From positions 1-64,000 of the forward strand of contig SVTT01000006.1 in the NCBI GenBank assembly GCA_015063625.1: a stretch of DNA of 64,000 nt, in the 5' to 3' direction. The notes beneath the pieces are model-generated. The model had not been told where the DNA came from and ran no database searches. It saw only the letters and a program-made list of their open reading frames with translations. The position numbers were made by a program, and so were the translations under genes. Shown one piece after another: positions 26,671 to 34,953 of this stretch (the stretch's first letter is position 1; each line of letters opens with the position of its first letter). This DNA is from Oscillospiraceae bacterium (GTDB lineage: Bacteria > Bacillota > Clostridia > Oscillospirales > CAG-272).

Positions 26671-26820
26671 GGTAGGGGTCGGCGCCTTCGACGACCCGTT
26701 TGTCGGCATCCTCGCAACACGTTCGAATATAATCAAACCGGTAGGGGTCGGCGCCCTCGACGACCCGTCCATAGGCACCGTTCGTTTGTAACGGGCTGTC
26801 GTGGGCGCCAGCCCCTACCA
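26671..26820. repeat. Inverted-arm repeat element (family member 1)
   Basis: Two left arms of the form GGTAGGGGTCGGCGCC..TCGACGACCCGT lie at 26671-26699 and 26740-26768. An inverted arm (ACGGGCTGTCGTGGGCGCC then AGCCCCTACC) closes the element at about 26790-26819. Arms are ~27 bp and imperfectly complementary. The same arms recur at 55600-55764 and 55911-56010. There is no transposase; it resembles a miniature inverted-repeat element. Confidence 0.75.
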
Positions 26821-26897
26821 TGTAGGATATCACCCGAGCGTCAAGGAAACAGATTTTTGCCAAGGCAACACAAAAGCCGCCGTGAATATACGAAAAT

Positions 26898-27011
26898 TTA
26901 CAAGGCTTTTGCGGCAGCATGGGCGGAGATCTGCCCTTTGCTGCCGTCGGTCAAATTTAAAATTTTGACCGCAAATTCGGTTGACAAATCCGCAAGCTTG
27001 TTTTCTGCCAT
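26898..27011 (-). pseudogene. Fragment of a four-helix-bundle (23S rRNA intervening-sequence type) protein
   Basis: A 37-codon minus-strand frame reads MAENKLADLSTEFAVKILNL at its start, matching the opening helix of the four-helix-bundle family, then stops. Full members have ~115-130 residues, so this keeps only the first helix. GAGAGGTGATGGTG precedes the ATG. The role of the family is unclear. I regard it as a decayed fragment. Confidence 0.5.
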
Positions 27012-27057
27012 CACCATCACCTCTCTCGACCATTATGCCACAAAATCTCAAAGCAGT

Positions 27058-27232
27058 CAATGAAATCGTGCTCCGCACGATGACATCCTCACTTCGTTCG
27101 GATGAAATCTTCAGCCTGCGGCTTCAGATGAAATTAAATCCGCCTCCCATAACCCCGCGAAGCGGGATCTCATTACGAAGTGATTTCATCCACCGCAGGT
27201 GGATTTCTTCCGCAGAAGGCGGATTTAGCTGA
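27058..27232. repeat. Stem-loop array element, TGAAATC family
   Basis: Short hairpins such as CGTGCTCCGCACG, CTTCAGCCTGCGGCTTCAG and CCACCGCAGGTGG alternate with the word GATGAAAT in the left half and its complement ATTTCATC in the right half. The whole can fold as nested word pairs with side hairpins. Its layout matches the TGATGTT arrays at 27441-27618 and 34954-35126. Confidence 0.65.
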
Positions 27233-27262
27233 AAAAAGCACCCATTGTCCCGGTAGACAATG

Positions 27263-27411
27263 GGTGCTTTTTTCTGGCGCGGCACGGGGGAGCTCGACTC
27301 ACGAGGGCAAGCCCTCGCTGTAAGGTTCTCTGCGCCTCTTCAGCTCTCTTTCCTTGGCAAGAACCTTACGAGAGGGTTCTCCTCTCCCCGTGACGCAAAA
27401 AAGCACCGCAA
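27263..27411. repeat. 149-bp perfect direct repeat, copy 1
   Basis: It appears identical to 27750-27898. Read on the minus strand it ends TCGAGCTCCCCCGTGCCGCG followed by CCA, a degenerate copy of the T-arm/acceptor end of the intact tRNA-Arg at 27914-27990. Confidence 0.9.
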
Positions 27412-27440
27412 CGGCGACCTGCGATAAAGCAGGTCAGCCG

Positions 27441-27618
27441 AACGATGTTTGCCCTTGTGGGCAAGTGATGTCGGCTTCGCCTGATGATGTAGCCTTCGGC
27501 AATGATGTTGTGCCTTTGGCACAGTGGGCAAACATCACATCACTCGCGACCTACGGGAGCAACATCATTACGAACGAAGTGAGTAACATCACTTTTGCGC
27601 AAGCAAAAACATCACTTC
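27441..27618. repeat. Stem-loop array element, TGATGTT family (copy A)
   Basis: The left half has TGATGT words separated by hairpins (CGGCTTCGCCTG, AGCCTTCGGCA, GTGCCTTTGGCAC). The right half has complementary ACATCA words separated by hairpins (GCGACCTACGGGAGC, TTTTGCGCAAGCAAAA). At the junction sits a 21-bp core (27524-27544, starting GTGGGCAAACATC) whose exact reverse complement is the core of copy B at 35025-35045. Confidence 0.75.
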
Positions 27619-27749
27619 TTTACCACCCGAAAACAAAATACGGTATAACACACTATACCTTGCAGGCAAGATAGTGTGCAAAAAAGACGAGAAAAACCTC
27701 GTCCTTTTTGACTTCTTATTAAACTGCTTTACGGTAGGTACCCCAAAGC

Positions 27750-27898
27750 GGTGCTTTTTTCTGGCGCGGCACGGGGGAGCTCGACTCACGAGGGCAAGCC
27801 CTCGCTGTAAGGTTCTCTGCGCCTCTTCAGCTCTCTTTCCTTGGCAAGAACCTTACGAGAGGGTTCTCCTCTCCCCGTGACGCAAAAAAGCACCGCAA
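27750..27898. repeat. 149-bp perfect direct repeat, copy 2
   Basis: Second copy of the block at 27263-27411. Its right end merges with the terminator of tRNA-Arg. Confidence 0.9.
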
Positions 27899-27913
27899 AG
27901 CGGTGCTTTTTTC
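27884..27913 (-). terminator. Terminator of tRNA-Arg
   Basis: On the minus strand, AGCACCGC-TTT-GCGGTGCT is followed by a T tract, directly after the CCA end. Confidence 0.8.
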
Positions 27914-27990
27914 TGGCGCGGCACGGGGGACTCGAACCCTCGACCTACTGGTTCGTAGCCAGGCACTCTATCCAACTGAGCTAGTGCCGC
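27914..27990 (-). tRNA. tRNA-Arg (anticodon ACG)
   Basis: A 77-nt minus-strand tRNA with encoded CCA. The acceptor pairs GCGGCAC with GTGCCGC. The anticodon loop CTACGAA gives ACG, read as ICG after deamination, decoding CGN codons. The T loop is GGTTCGAGTCC. It has its own promoter and terminator. Two degenerate copies of its 3' end lie within the adjacent 149-bp repeats. Confidence 0.95.
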
Positions 27991-28015
27991 ATGTACCCTT
28001 TCGGTGTACCAACCT

Positions 28016-28044
28016 ATTATAGCCTGCAAGAAAGCATTTGTCAA
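28016..28044 (-). promoter_or_regulatory. Promoter of tRNA-Arg
   Basis: Minus strand TTGACA (28044-28039) and TATAAT (28021-28016) with a 17-bp spacer: full consensus. Confidence 0.85.
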
Positions 28045-28154
28045 GAGGTTACGAAAAAAAAATTAAAAAACTTTTTCGGTGTCCCGGGTATGCCGGAATG
28101 CGTGCGGGGTATACTTTATCGTATCGTTTGCACTTGCTCATCGGAGGTGATCCT

Positions 28155-28784
28155 ATGGAAAAAAACAACAACACGGCAGTACGCGCACTGTCACTTCTGG
28201 TGGTCATGCTGGCACTGTATCTCCTGCTCTGGCAGCTGCTGATCTCTTTTTTCAGCTTTCCCGTTTATTATTACGCCCGACTGATCGAGGGTATGGCACT
28301 GCTCCTTTTTGCTCTGCTTGCCGTTCTCACTCCCATGAAATTTGAAGAAATGGGCATTTTCGTGCCCCGTTCCACGCTGTTTCGTTCACTCGCCCTCGGC
28401 TCACTCACCGCCCTCCTTTTCCTCTCGGGGCTCGCCGTCCACCGCCTGATCTTTACGGGAAGCATCCCGTTTTCCCGGCACGTTGCGGGGGATATTTCCA
28501 GATACACCTATTTTCTGGTTGCCCCCTTTCAGGAGATCCTTGCCAAAAGCGTGATGCTCTACAGCTTTGAGCTGATCTTCGATCGCCGCCATCCCCATCT
28601 CGCCAATCTGATGTCCGCGCTGACCTTCGGCGCCTTTCACGTGGTCTACGGCATCCGCATGATGCTGCTTTCTATGCTGCTTTCCCTCATCACGGGGTGG
28701 ATATTTCACCGTGAGCGCTGTGTTTGGGGCTGCGCCGTGGCGCATTTTGCCTGCGGCTTCTTCCCTGTCTACTTCGGCTTCTGA
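28155..28784 (+). CDS. CPBP-like intramembrane protease family protein with altered first motif
   Basis: A 209-residue, mostly hydrophobic protein with about six TM helices. Motif 1 of the CPBP/Abi family (EExxxR) reads QEILAK, with the first Glu and the Arg replaced. Motif 2 is FGAFHV with the expected His, and a third His lies in AHFACGF. The fold is likely kept, but catalysis is doubtful. The ATG at 28155 has GGAGGTGATCCT directly upstream, a near-perfect SD. Function is unknown; some family members confer bacteriocin immunity. Confidence 0.65.
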   Translation: MEKNNNTAVRALSLLVVMLALYLLLWQLLISFFSFPVYYYARLIEGMALLLFALLAVLTPMKFEEMGIFVPRSTLFRSLALGSLTALLFLSGLAVHRLIFTGSIPFSRHVAGDISRYTYFLVAPFQEILAKSVMLYSFELIFDRRHPHLANLMSALTFGAFHVVYGIRMMLLSMLLSLITGWIFHRERCVWGCAVAHFACGFFPVYFGF

Positions 28785-28788
28785 CCTC

Positions 28789-28817
28789 TTGCATTCCTTC
28801 TCTCCTTGTGCTATAAT
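28789..28817 (+). promoter_or_regulatory. Promoter of the DUF6472 gene
   Basis: TTGCAT (28789-28794) and TATAAT (28812-28817), 17-bp spacer, overlapping the end of the preceding gene. Confidence 0.7.
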
Positions 28818-28851
28818 GAAAGCAAAGGAACAAGGAAAAGAGGGCAGATCC

Positions 28852-29040
28852 ATGAAGAAAAGCACGCAATCAAGCTGCGAGAGCTGTGAATTTTACGACT
28901 ACGACGAATACGACGAGGCGTATACCTGCACCATGCGTCTTGACGAGGACGAAATGATCCGTTTCCTCGGTAAGCAAACATCCTCCTGTCCCTATTATCG
29001 CTACTACGACGAGTACAAAAGCGTACACAAGCAGATCTGA
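28852..29040 (+). CDS. Small Cys- and Asp/Tyr-rich protein, DUF6472 family
   Basis: A 62-residue acidic protein with four cysteines arranged as CESCEFYDYDEYDEAYTC and a later SSCPYYRYYDEY, plus LDEDEMIRFLG. This matches the widespread clostridial DUF6472 family. The Cys pairs suggest a small metal site (zinc ribbon-like), but function is unknown. It has its own promoter and terminator, so is an independent gene. Confidence 0.8.
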   Translation: MKKSTQSSCESCEFYDYDEYDEAYTCTMRLDEDEMIRFLGKQTSSCPYYRYYDEYKSVHKQI

Positions 29041-29045
29041 CAGCC

Positions 29046-29077
29046 GACCGCGGAGCCTTCCGCGGTCTTTTTCTTTT
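29046..29077 (+). terminator. Terminator of the DUF6472 gene
   Basis: GACCGCGGA and TCCGCGGTC form a 9-bp GC-rich stem followed by TTTTTCTTTT. Confidence 0.9.
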
Positions 29078-29162
29078 CAAAAGAGCCTACCGATCCGGCG
29101 CGTTTTTTTGTAAAATTCATGTAAATATCACAAAACCTGCCGAAAAATACAGGCTTTGGCGG

Positions 29163-29191
29163 TTGAAACCGCGCAAAAAGTATGCTATAAT
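29163..29191 (+). promoter_or_regulatory. Promoter of the Gld-type ABC operon
   Basis: TTGAAA (29163-29168) and TATAAT (29186-29191), 17-bp spacer, 65 nt before the ATPase gene. Confidence 0.75.
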
Positions 29192-29256
29192 AGCGTTATA
29201 TTCATAGATATATAAAAGGGCGTCGCACTGCTCCGCCCTACCGAAAGGATGTACTT

Positions 29257-30327
29257 ATGATCAAAATCGAACATCTGGTCAAAAACTACGGTGCGACCTG
29301 CGCCGTGGACGACATCAGCTTTGAGATCGCGCAGGGCGAGATCGTTGGTCTGCTCGGCCCCAACGGTGCCGGAAAGAGCACGACCATGAATATTCTCACG
29401 GGCTATCTTTCCTCAACCTCGGGGCGCGTATCGGTCGACGGCATCAACGTGCTGGACGATCCGCTTGAGGTCAAGCGCCGCATCGGCTACCTGCCCGAGC
29501 AGCCTCCTCTTTACCTCGATATGACCGTTGAGGAGTACCTCATCTTCGTTTATAACCTCAAGGGCTGCACGCTCAATCGCTCCAAGCACCTTGAGGAGAT
29601 CGCCGACGTGGTCAAGCTGACTGACGTCTACCACCGCCTGATCCGCAACCTTTCCAAGGGCTACCGCCAGCGCGTCGGTATCGCAGGTGCACTCATCGGC
29701 AACCCACCCGTGATCATCTTTGACGAGCCGACCGTCGGACTTGACCCCAAGCAGATCATCGAGATCCGCAATCTGATCCGCACGCTCGGCAAGGATCACA
29801 CCGTGATCCTCTCCACACACATCCTGCAAGAGGTCCAGGCGGTGTGCGACCGCATCATCATCATCAACAAGGGTCGCGTGGTGGCAGATGAGCTGACCGA
29901 AAACATCAACCGCGTGGCATCGGGCAACAACCGCTATCATATCAAGATCTGCGGTCCGCAGCGCGAGGTGCTGTCGCTGCTGAAAAATCGCTCCGACGTC
30001 GCTTACGTCGAAGCACTCTCCGCCCGTGACGGCGACGCCTACGTTTACCGCGTGGAAAGCGCGAGGGGGCTTGACATCCGCAAGTCGCTCTTCTTTGCGC
30101 TTGCCGAGCGCGGCTATGCCATGATCGGTCTGGAGGCGCTCGGGCTCAGCCTTGAGGATATTTTTATCACCGTGGTGGACAAGACCGACGGCACCCCCGA
30201 GAAAAAGCAGGAGAAGGGCAACCGCAAGGGCCGTTCCTCCTCGGTAGAAAAGGATCTTGCTCAGTCTATTCTCGACGCTACCGCCGAGAAGCAGGAAAAC
30301 ATCGCCCCCTACGTAGAAGAGGATTGA
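29257..30327 (+). CDS. ABC transporter ATP-binding protein (GldA-like)
   Basis: A 356-residue ATPase. Walker A is LLGPNGAGKSTTM, the signature is LSKGYRQRVGIAGAL, Walker B is VIIFDEPTVGLDP, and the switch His lies in ILSTHILQE. A ~60-residue charged C-terminal tail (KKQEKGNRKGRSSS onward) extends beyond the usual fold. It begins a four-gene operon with an ABC-2 permease, a GldG-type protein and a DUF4340 protein. In Bacteroidetes GldAFG supports gliding; in clostridia the set is common, with unknown cargo. Confidence 0.88.
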   Translation: MIKIEHLVKNYGATCAVDDISFEIAQGEIVGLLGPNGAGKSTTMNILTGYLSSTSGRVSVDGINVLDDPLEVKRRIGYLPEQPPLYLDMTVEEYLIFVYNLKGCTLNRSKHLEEIADVVKLTDVYHRLIRNLSKGYRQRVGIAGALIGNPPVIIFDEPTVGLDPKQIIEIRNLIRTLGKDHTVILSTHILQEVQAVCDRIIIINKGRVVADELTENINRVASGNNRYHIKICGPQREVLSLLKNRSDVAYVEALSARDGDAYVYRVESARGLDIRKSLFFALAERGYAMIGLEALGLSLEDIFITVVDKTDGTPEKKQEKGNRKGRSSSVEKDLAQSILDATAEKQENIAPYVEED

Positions 30328-30387
30328 TCTCCTCGCCCTCCCCAAAGTATATGAAAGGAGCATCGGCATCCTCGCCGAGCCAAAGCT

Positions 30388-31131
30388 ATGTTCGCCATTT
30401 TCAAAAAGGAGCTGCGTGCCTATTTCACAAGCCCCATCGGCTATGTGTACATCGGCATCTTTCTTGCCGTTTCGGCACTGATCTGCTGCTTTACCACCCT
30501 GCAGCAGGCTTCCTATGACACCACCGCCTATTTCCAGTATCTTCTTTTTGCCTTCGTGATCCTCGTTCCCCTTCTTACGATGCGCCTGCTCTCCGAGGAG
30601 CGCAAGACCAAGACCGAGCAGCTGCTGCTGACTGCGCCGATTTCGATCACGGGCATGATCCTCGGCAAATACTTTGCCGCGCTCGTGCTCTTCTCGGGCA
30701 CGGTGCTGGTTTCCTGCATCAACTTCTTCCCCCTCATTTCCTACGCCTTGGTTGAGCAAAGCACCTCCACCACCGATGCGCACATCGGTCCTGTGGGAGG
30801 TCAGATCATCGGCTGTCTGATCGGCGTCCTGCTGATCGGTGCCGCCTTCATTGCGGTGGGGCTTTTCATCTCGGCGCTGACTGAAAGCCAGCTTTCCGCC
30901 GCCGTGATCTCGATCTCGGTCCTGATCGCCATGATGCTGGTCGGCGCGATCGGCAATCTGACCACCTCGGTATTCCTCAAGACCGTGCTTGGCTGGATCT
31001 CGGTCCTCAGCCGCTTTGACATGTTCTCGATGGGACTGTTTGATTTCTCGGCATTGCTCTACTACGCATCCATTGCCGGCGTTTGTATTTTCCTCACGGT
31101 GCGCGTCTATGAAAAGCGCCGCTGGGGCTGA
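30388..31131 (+). CDS. ABC-2 type permease (GldF-like)
   Basis: A 247-residue membrane protein with six predicted TM helices. It opens with FKKELRAYFTSPIGYVYIGI, the characteristic start of GldF-like ABC-2 permeases. LSEERKTKTEQLLLTAPIS follows TM2, the usual coupling region. It pairs with the ATPase upstream and is followed after 15 nt by the GldG-like gene. Confidence 0.88.
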   Translation: MFAIFKKELRAYFTSPIGYVYIGIFLAVSALICCFTTLQQASYDTTAYFQYLLFAFVILVPLLTMRLLSEERKTKTEQLLLTAPISITGMILGKYFAALVLFSGTVLVSCINFFPLISYALVEQSTSTTDAHIGPVGGQIIGCLIGVLLIGAAFIAVGLFISALTESQLSAAVISISVLIAMMLVGAIGNLTTSVFLKTVLGWISVLSRFDMFSMGLFDFSALLYYASIAGVCIFLTVRVYEKRRWG

Positions 31132-31146
31132 CAGGAGGTACCGCAC

Positions 31147-32703
31147 ATGAATTTTCTGCATTCCAAAAAATTTAAGCACGGCAGTGTTTCACTGGCACTC
31201 ACCGTTGTGATCATTGCCGCGGTCATCCTCGTGAACGCCATCTTTACCGCCTTTTCGGACAAGTATCTCTGGTATCTGGATATGACGCCGGAGCCTACCT
31301 TCACCCTCAGTGACGCCGCCAAGGAGCTGCTCGACGGTGTGGACACCTCCCACAGCGTAAAGATCCTGTTTTGCAGCGAGCGCGATGCGTGGGAGAGCAA
31401 TTCCACGCAGCTGGAGGTTCTGAAGACCGCCACCGACATCCGCGACTACTTCGACGGCAACGGTCACAAGAACATCACCGTCGAATTTACCGATATCTTC
31501 ATCAATCCCTCCGCCGTGAAGGATTACCGCATCCGCACGGGCAAGGACATCGACTCCAAGACCGTCGTGATGACCAGCGGCAATGAGGTGCGCGTTTACA
31601 ATCTTCAGGAGTTCTTCCAGCTGAACGAAGCCTCCGCAGTCGAGGGCTATAACGGCGAAAAGGTCTTTGTTTCCTCGATCCTCGCCCTGACGCAGGACGA
31701 AGCACCCGTTGTGTGCGTCACACAGAATCACGGCGAGAGCGACAAGCTGATCAACGACCCTGCCCTGCTGGATCTCTTAAGCGGTCTTGGCTTTGAGATC
31801 AAGCCCATCAACCTCTCCACCGAGGAGATCCCCGCAAACTGCCGTCTGCTTCTGATCTTCGGTCCGAAAAGCGATTTCCTTGAAAGGGACGGCATTTCCG
31901 ACATTTCGGAGATCGACAAGCTGGAAAGCTATCTCGAAGGCGACAACTCGATGATGGTCTTTTTCGACAAGGACACCCCGCGGCTCCAAAACCTTGAAAA
32001 ATATCTCGCCGAATGGGGCATTGAGATCGCACGTTCGGGCGATGAAAACTATATGATCAAGGACGTCGCCAACTCGCTGACCACCAGCGGCTTTACCCCT
32101 AAGGCAGATTACATCACAAGCGGTACGGGTGCCGATATCACCGCACAGCTGCGCGAGGAAAACAACCCCAAGACCGTGGTATTCCCCAACACCACCGCGC
32201 TGAAGCTCTCCTCCCTGTACACCAAGCGTGGCTCGGGCGACTCTGCCTACGGCGATTACACCGACAACGGTACCTCCCGTCAGTGCTACAGAGTCTTCTC
32301 CTCCTCCAAGGATGCGGTTGCCATGGTCAACGGTGCGGAGGTCGCACACGCCACTGCCACCGATCCCTTCTCGTATATGATGCTCTCCTGCCAGTCTGTC
32401 ATGCACGACGATACCCAGACCATCTCCCACTCCTTCGTGCTTGCCAGTGCTTCCACCGACTTTGCCTCGACCGCCGCGCTTGACACCAAATACGGCAACT
32501 ACGCCGCGATCTCCTACGCCTGCAACACCATGGGCAGCCTTGTCACTCCCGTGCCCCTTGATTGCAAATACTACGCAAGCCTTGACATCGCCTCCATCAC
32601 GGCAAGGGAGGCAACTCAGTATACCGTGGTACTCGCCGTGGTTCCCGCCTCCATCGTCTTTATCGCAGGAATTTATATCATGGTAAGGAGAAAATACGCA
32701 TGA
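31147..32703 (+). CDS. GldG-like ABC transporter auxiliary protein
   Basis: A 518-residue protein of the ABC_transp_aux (GldG) family. It has one N-terminal TM (about residues 17-38), a large extracytoplasmic domain with an IFT-type region (VCVTQNHGESD near residue 195), and a C-terminal TM just before the end. It shares the stop/start overlap ATGA with the next gene. It probably works as the outside component of the exporter; the cargo is unknown. Confidence 0.82.
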   Translation: MNFLHSKKFKHGSVSLALTVVIIAAVILVNAIFTAFSDKYLWYLDMTPEPTFTLSDAAKELLDGVDTSHSVKILFCSERDAWESNSTQLEVLKTATDIRDYFDGNGHKNITVEFTDIFINPSAVKDYRIRTGKDIDSKTVVMTSGNEVRVYNLQEFFQLNEASAVEGYNGEKVFVSSILALTQDEAPVVCVTQNHGESDKLINDPALLDLLSGLGFEIKPINLSTEEIPANCRLLLIFGPKSDFLERDGISDISEIDKLESYLEGDNSMMVFFDKDTPRLQNLEKYLAEWGIEIARSGDENYMIKDVANSLTTSGFTPKADYITSGTGADITAQLREENNPKTVVFPNTTALKLSSLYTKRGSGDSAYGDYTDNGTSRQCYRVFSSSKDAVAMVNGAEVAHATATDPFSYMMLSCQSVMHDDTQTISHSFVLASASTDFASTAALDTKYGNYAAISYACNTMGSLVTPVPLDCKYYASLDIASITAREATQYTVVLAVVPASIVFIAGIYIMVRRKYA

Positions 32704-34715
32704 CCGAGAATCCGAAACAGACAACCGCAGTGGCGAAATGCCAATCGGCACTGCGCCGTCAACGGAGGATCCTGCTGATCTGCGTGATCGTGGTGGCGGT
32801 GCTGATCATTGCCCTGATCATCGCCAACTTCCTCACCTCGCGCACTCCCTTTTACGATCCTGTTGACAACACCAAATATTACGTGGTCTACAAAAAGGGT
32901 GAATACACCCTGCAAGATACCGACGGTAACGTCATGAGCACCACGGCAGACGGCAATTATCTCACCAATGCCAGTACCATCGTCTACATCGACGACCAAA
33001 GCGGTGCGGCAACCGTCATTGCGACCGTGCTGGTGGAGGGCAGTGAGACCACCTCCTTCAACTACTCCAACATGGGCTATGACGTGCTGCTTTACCCCAT
33101 CATCGAGCGCACCTCCATCAAGACCATCCGCATCCACAACGAAAAAGGCGAATTTGCCATCCAAAGGCTTACTCTTGCCGACGGCTCTACCGAATTCGTC
33201 ATCGAGTCCCGCCCCGATCTGACCGCCAGCAACACCTCCTTGTTCGCAACCCTGGTCTACTGCACGGGATATCCCAAGTCACTGATGCGCATTGACAAGG
33301 AGCTCATCGAGAGCTACGCCGAATACGGTCTGCCTCAAAACACAGCCGATGCCGATTGCTACTTCATCATCACCGCAACCGACGGCACCTCCCACAAGGT
33401 CATCATCGGCGACGAGATCCCCTCGGGCAGCGGCTATTACGTGCGCTACGAGGGTCGTGATGCCGTATATATCCTTTATAAGCTCGCCGAAACCGAGTAC
33501 AGCTCCACCTTCGATAAGGCACTGTTCGGAACGGCAGAGGACTTTGTCACCCCCGTCGGCTCCTCGCAGGCTGTGGACAACAGCAATTACTTTGACGTCA
33601 GCGACTTCAAGATCTATCACGCAGATCGCCCCTCCCCCGTCGTTTCCTTCTCCTACGCAGGCTCGATCGACAAGCGAAACAACACCTTCTACGCCACGGT
33701 TCCCTATGTCTCGGGCAACCCCTCCGGCTATGAGATCAACGCCCACACGGTCGACAATTGCCTTTACACAATGTTTACCTGGACGCCCGAGCGTGCGGTC
33801 GAGATCGGTCTTTCCACCCGCACCGAGGACATCGACGAATGGCTTGCCCCTTACGGACTTGACAACGACTCCTTTGCCTACCGCATCTCCTATATGCTGA
33901 ACCTGGCGCGCACCTATGACGCCTCCACGGGCAAGGACGTGCTTGAAAACGTCAACCGCGAGCTTCACGAGATCCTCATCAGCGAAAAGCAGGAGGACGG
34001 GCTTTACTACGTTTACAACATCTGCTATCTCTGGGACCCCGAGGACGGCGCCTTCACCAAGCTTGCAACGGGCTACGATATGGTGGTTGCCATTGACGAG
34101 TCACAGCTCAGCTTCCTCCTCTGGGAGGATTCCGAATGGGTCGACGCAGATCCCTTCTCGGGCAACATTGCCTTTATGACCGAGCTTTCGGTCAAGGTCG
34201 CGTCGGGCGATGCCACCTTCCCCTCGGGCTATCAAAAGACCTTTTATCTCAACAACTCCGCGTCCTTTGATGCATTGGCTGCCAGCAAGTCGGATCAGCT
34301 CCACTCAAACAAAATGAAGGTCACCGACGACAGCGGCAAAACGATGAACACCTCGCATTTCAAGGATTTCTATGTCTCGCTGCTCTACACCTCGCTGACT
34401 GGGCTCTCATCACTTGACGATACCGAGAAGCAGGCTGCGATCAGCTCGGGAGAGAACGGCGCCGCGCTGGTCATCCGTGCGAAATACGTTTTGCGCGAAT
34501 TCGATCCCGTGTCGGGGGTATTCGTTGAAACCGGGGAGGTCGTGGAGCGCGTGTACTGCTTCTACCGTTCCTATTCGCAGCCGCGCGAAATGTATATGAC
34601 CCTGAACGGCGAGGGCGACTTCTACGTCATCCGCAGCCGCGTGGAGAAGCTGATCCGCGATATCAGCAAGCTCTACAATCCGAACGACCCCATTATTTAC
34701 GACAGCATTTATTAA
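32700..34715 (+). CDS. DUF4340 domain-containing membrane-anchored protein
   Basis: A 671-residue protein with one N-terminal TM (about residues 20-43) followed by a long extracytoplasmic region. It contains repeating DUF4340-style beta modules, e.g. RLTLADGSTEFVIES near residue 150 and YFIITATDGTSHKVIIG near 220. Family members occur beside GldG-like genes as here. Translation is coupled to the upstream gene by ATGA. Function is unknown. Confidence 0.8.
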   Translation: MTENPKQTTAVAKCQSALRRQRRILLICVIVVAVLIIALIIANFLTSRTPFYDPVDNTKYYVVYKKGEYTLQDTDGNVMSTTADGNYLTNASTIVYIDDQSGAATVIATVLVEGSETTSFNYSNMGYDVLLYPIIERTSIKTIRIHNEKGEFAIQRLTLADGSTEFVIESRPDLTASNTSLFATLVYCTGYPKSLMRIDKELIESYAEYGLPQNTADADCYFIITATDGTSHKVIIGDEIPSGSGYYVRYEGRDAVYILYKLAETEYSSTFDKALFGTAEDFVTPVGSSQAVDNSNYFDVSDFKIYHADRPSPVVSFSYAGSIDKRNNTFYATVPYVSGNPSGYEINAHTVDNCLYTMFTWTPERAVEIGLSTRTEDIDEWLAPYGLDNDSFAYRISYMLNLARTYDASTGKDVLENVNRELHEILISEKQEDGLYYVYNICYLWDPEDGAFTKLATGYDMVVAIDESQLSFLLWEDSEWVDADPFSGNIAFMTELSVKVASGDATFPSGYQKTFYLNNSASFDALAASKSDQLHSNKMKVTDDSGKTMNTSHFKDFYVSLLYTSLTGLSSLDDTEKQAAISSGENGAALVIRAKYVLREFDPVSGVFVETGEVVERVYCFYRSYSQPREMYMTLNGEGDFYVIRSRVEKLIRDISKLYNPNDPIIYDSIY

Positions 34716-34807
34716 GAGCGCCGAGCGCGCCGAACAGGCGCATGCTGCGGACGCTTTCGCCCCTGCTTTCTTCGCAAAACGAAAAAAGGACCACCCGTGC
34801 ATGGAGC

Positions 34808-34890
34808 GATGTCCTTAGCGGAGAATGATTGCTTTGACAAAAGTGCAAGCATCGCATTTGATCGGTCAAACGCAAATATGGGCTAAGCAA
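34808..34890. repeat. Dispersed ~80-bp repeat, copy 1 (second at 37833-37914)
   Basis: The two copies share GATGTCCTTAGCGGAGAAT, then GCTTTGACAAAAG, GCAAGCATCGCATTTGA and CGGTCAAA, with few differences. No ORF is conserved across them. They look like remains of a longer sequence or a small repeated element. Confidence 0.7.
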
Positions 34891-34953
34891 AAGCCCTTAT
34901 AACGACAGAAGAGAGAACAAATCGGTTTGCCGAAATGTTCTCTCTTTTCTGTT

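Noticed and set aside
26362-27063. A 233-codon plus-strand frame running from the hydrolase gene into the repeats
   Set aside because: It is made of repeat arms and terminator sequence and has no SD-supported start after the hydrolase stop.
27263-27300. A second and third tRNA-Arg
   Set aside because: Only the acceptor end and a scrambled T arm are present; there is no anticodon arm or D arm.
27441-27618. CRISPR array
   Set aside because: The spaced words are 7-9 bp, spacers are short hairpins rather than unique ~30-mers, and the words switch to their complement halfway. No cas genes are in the window.
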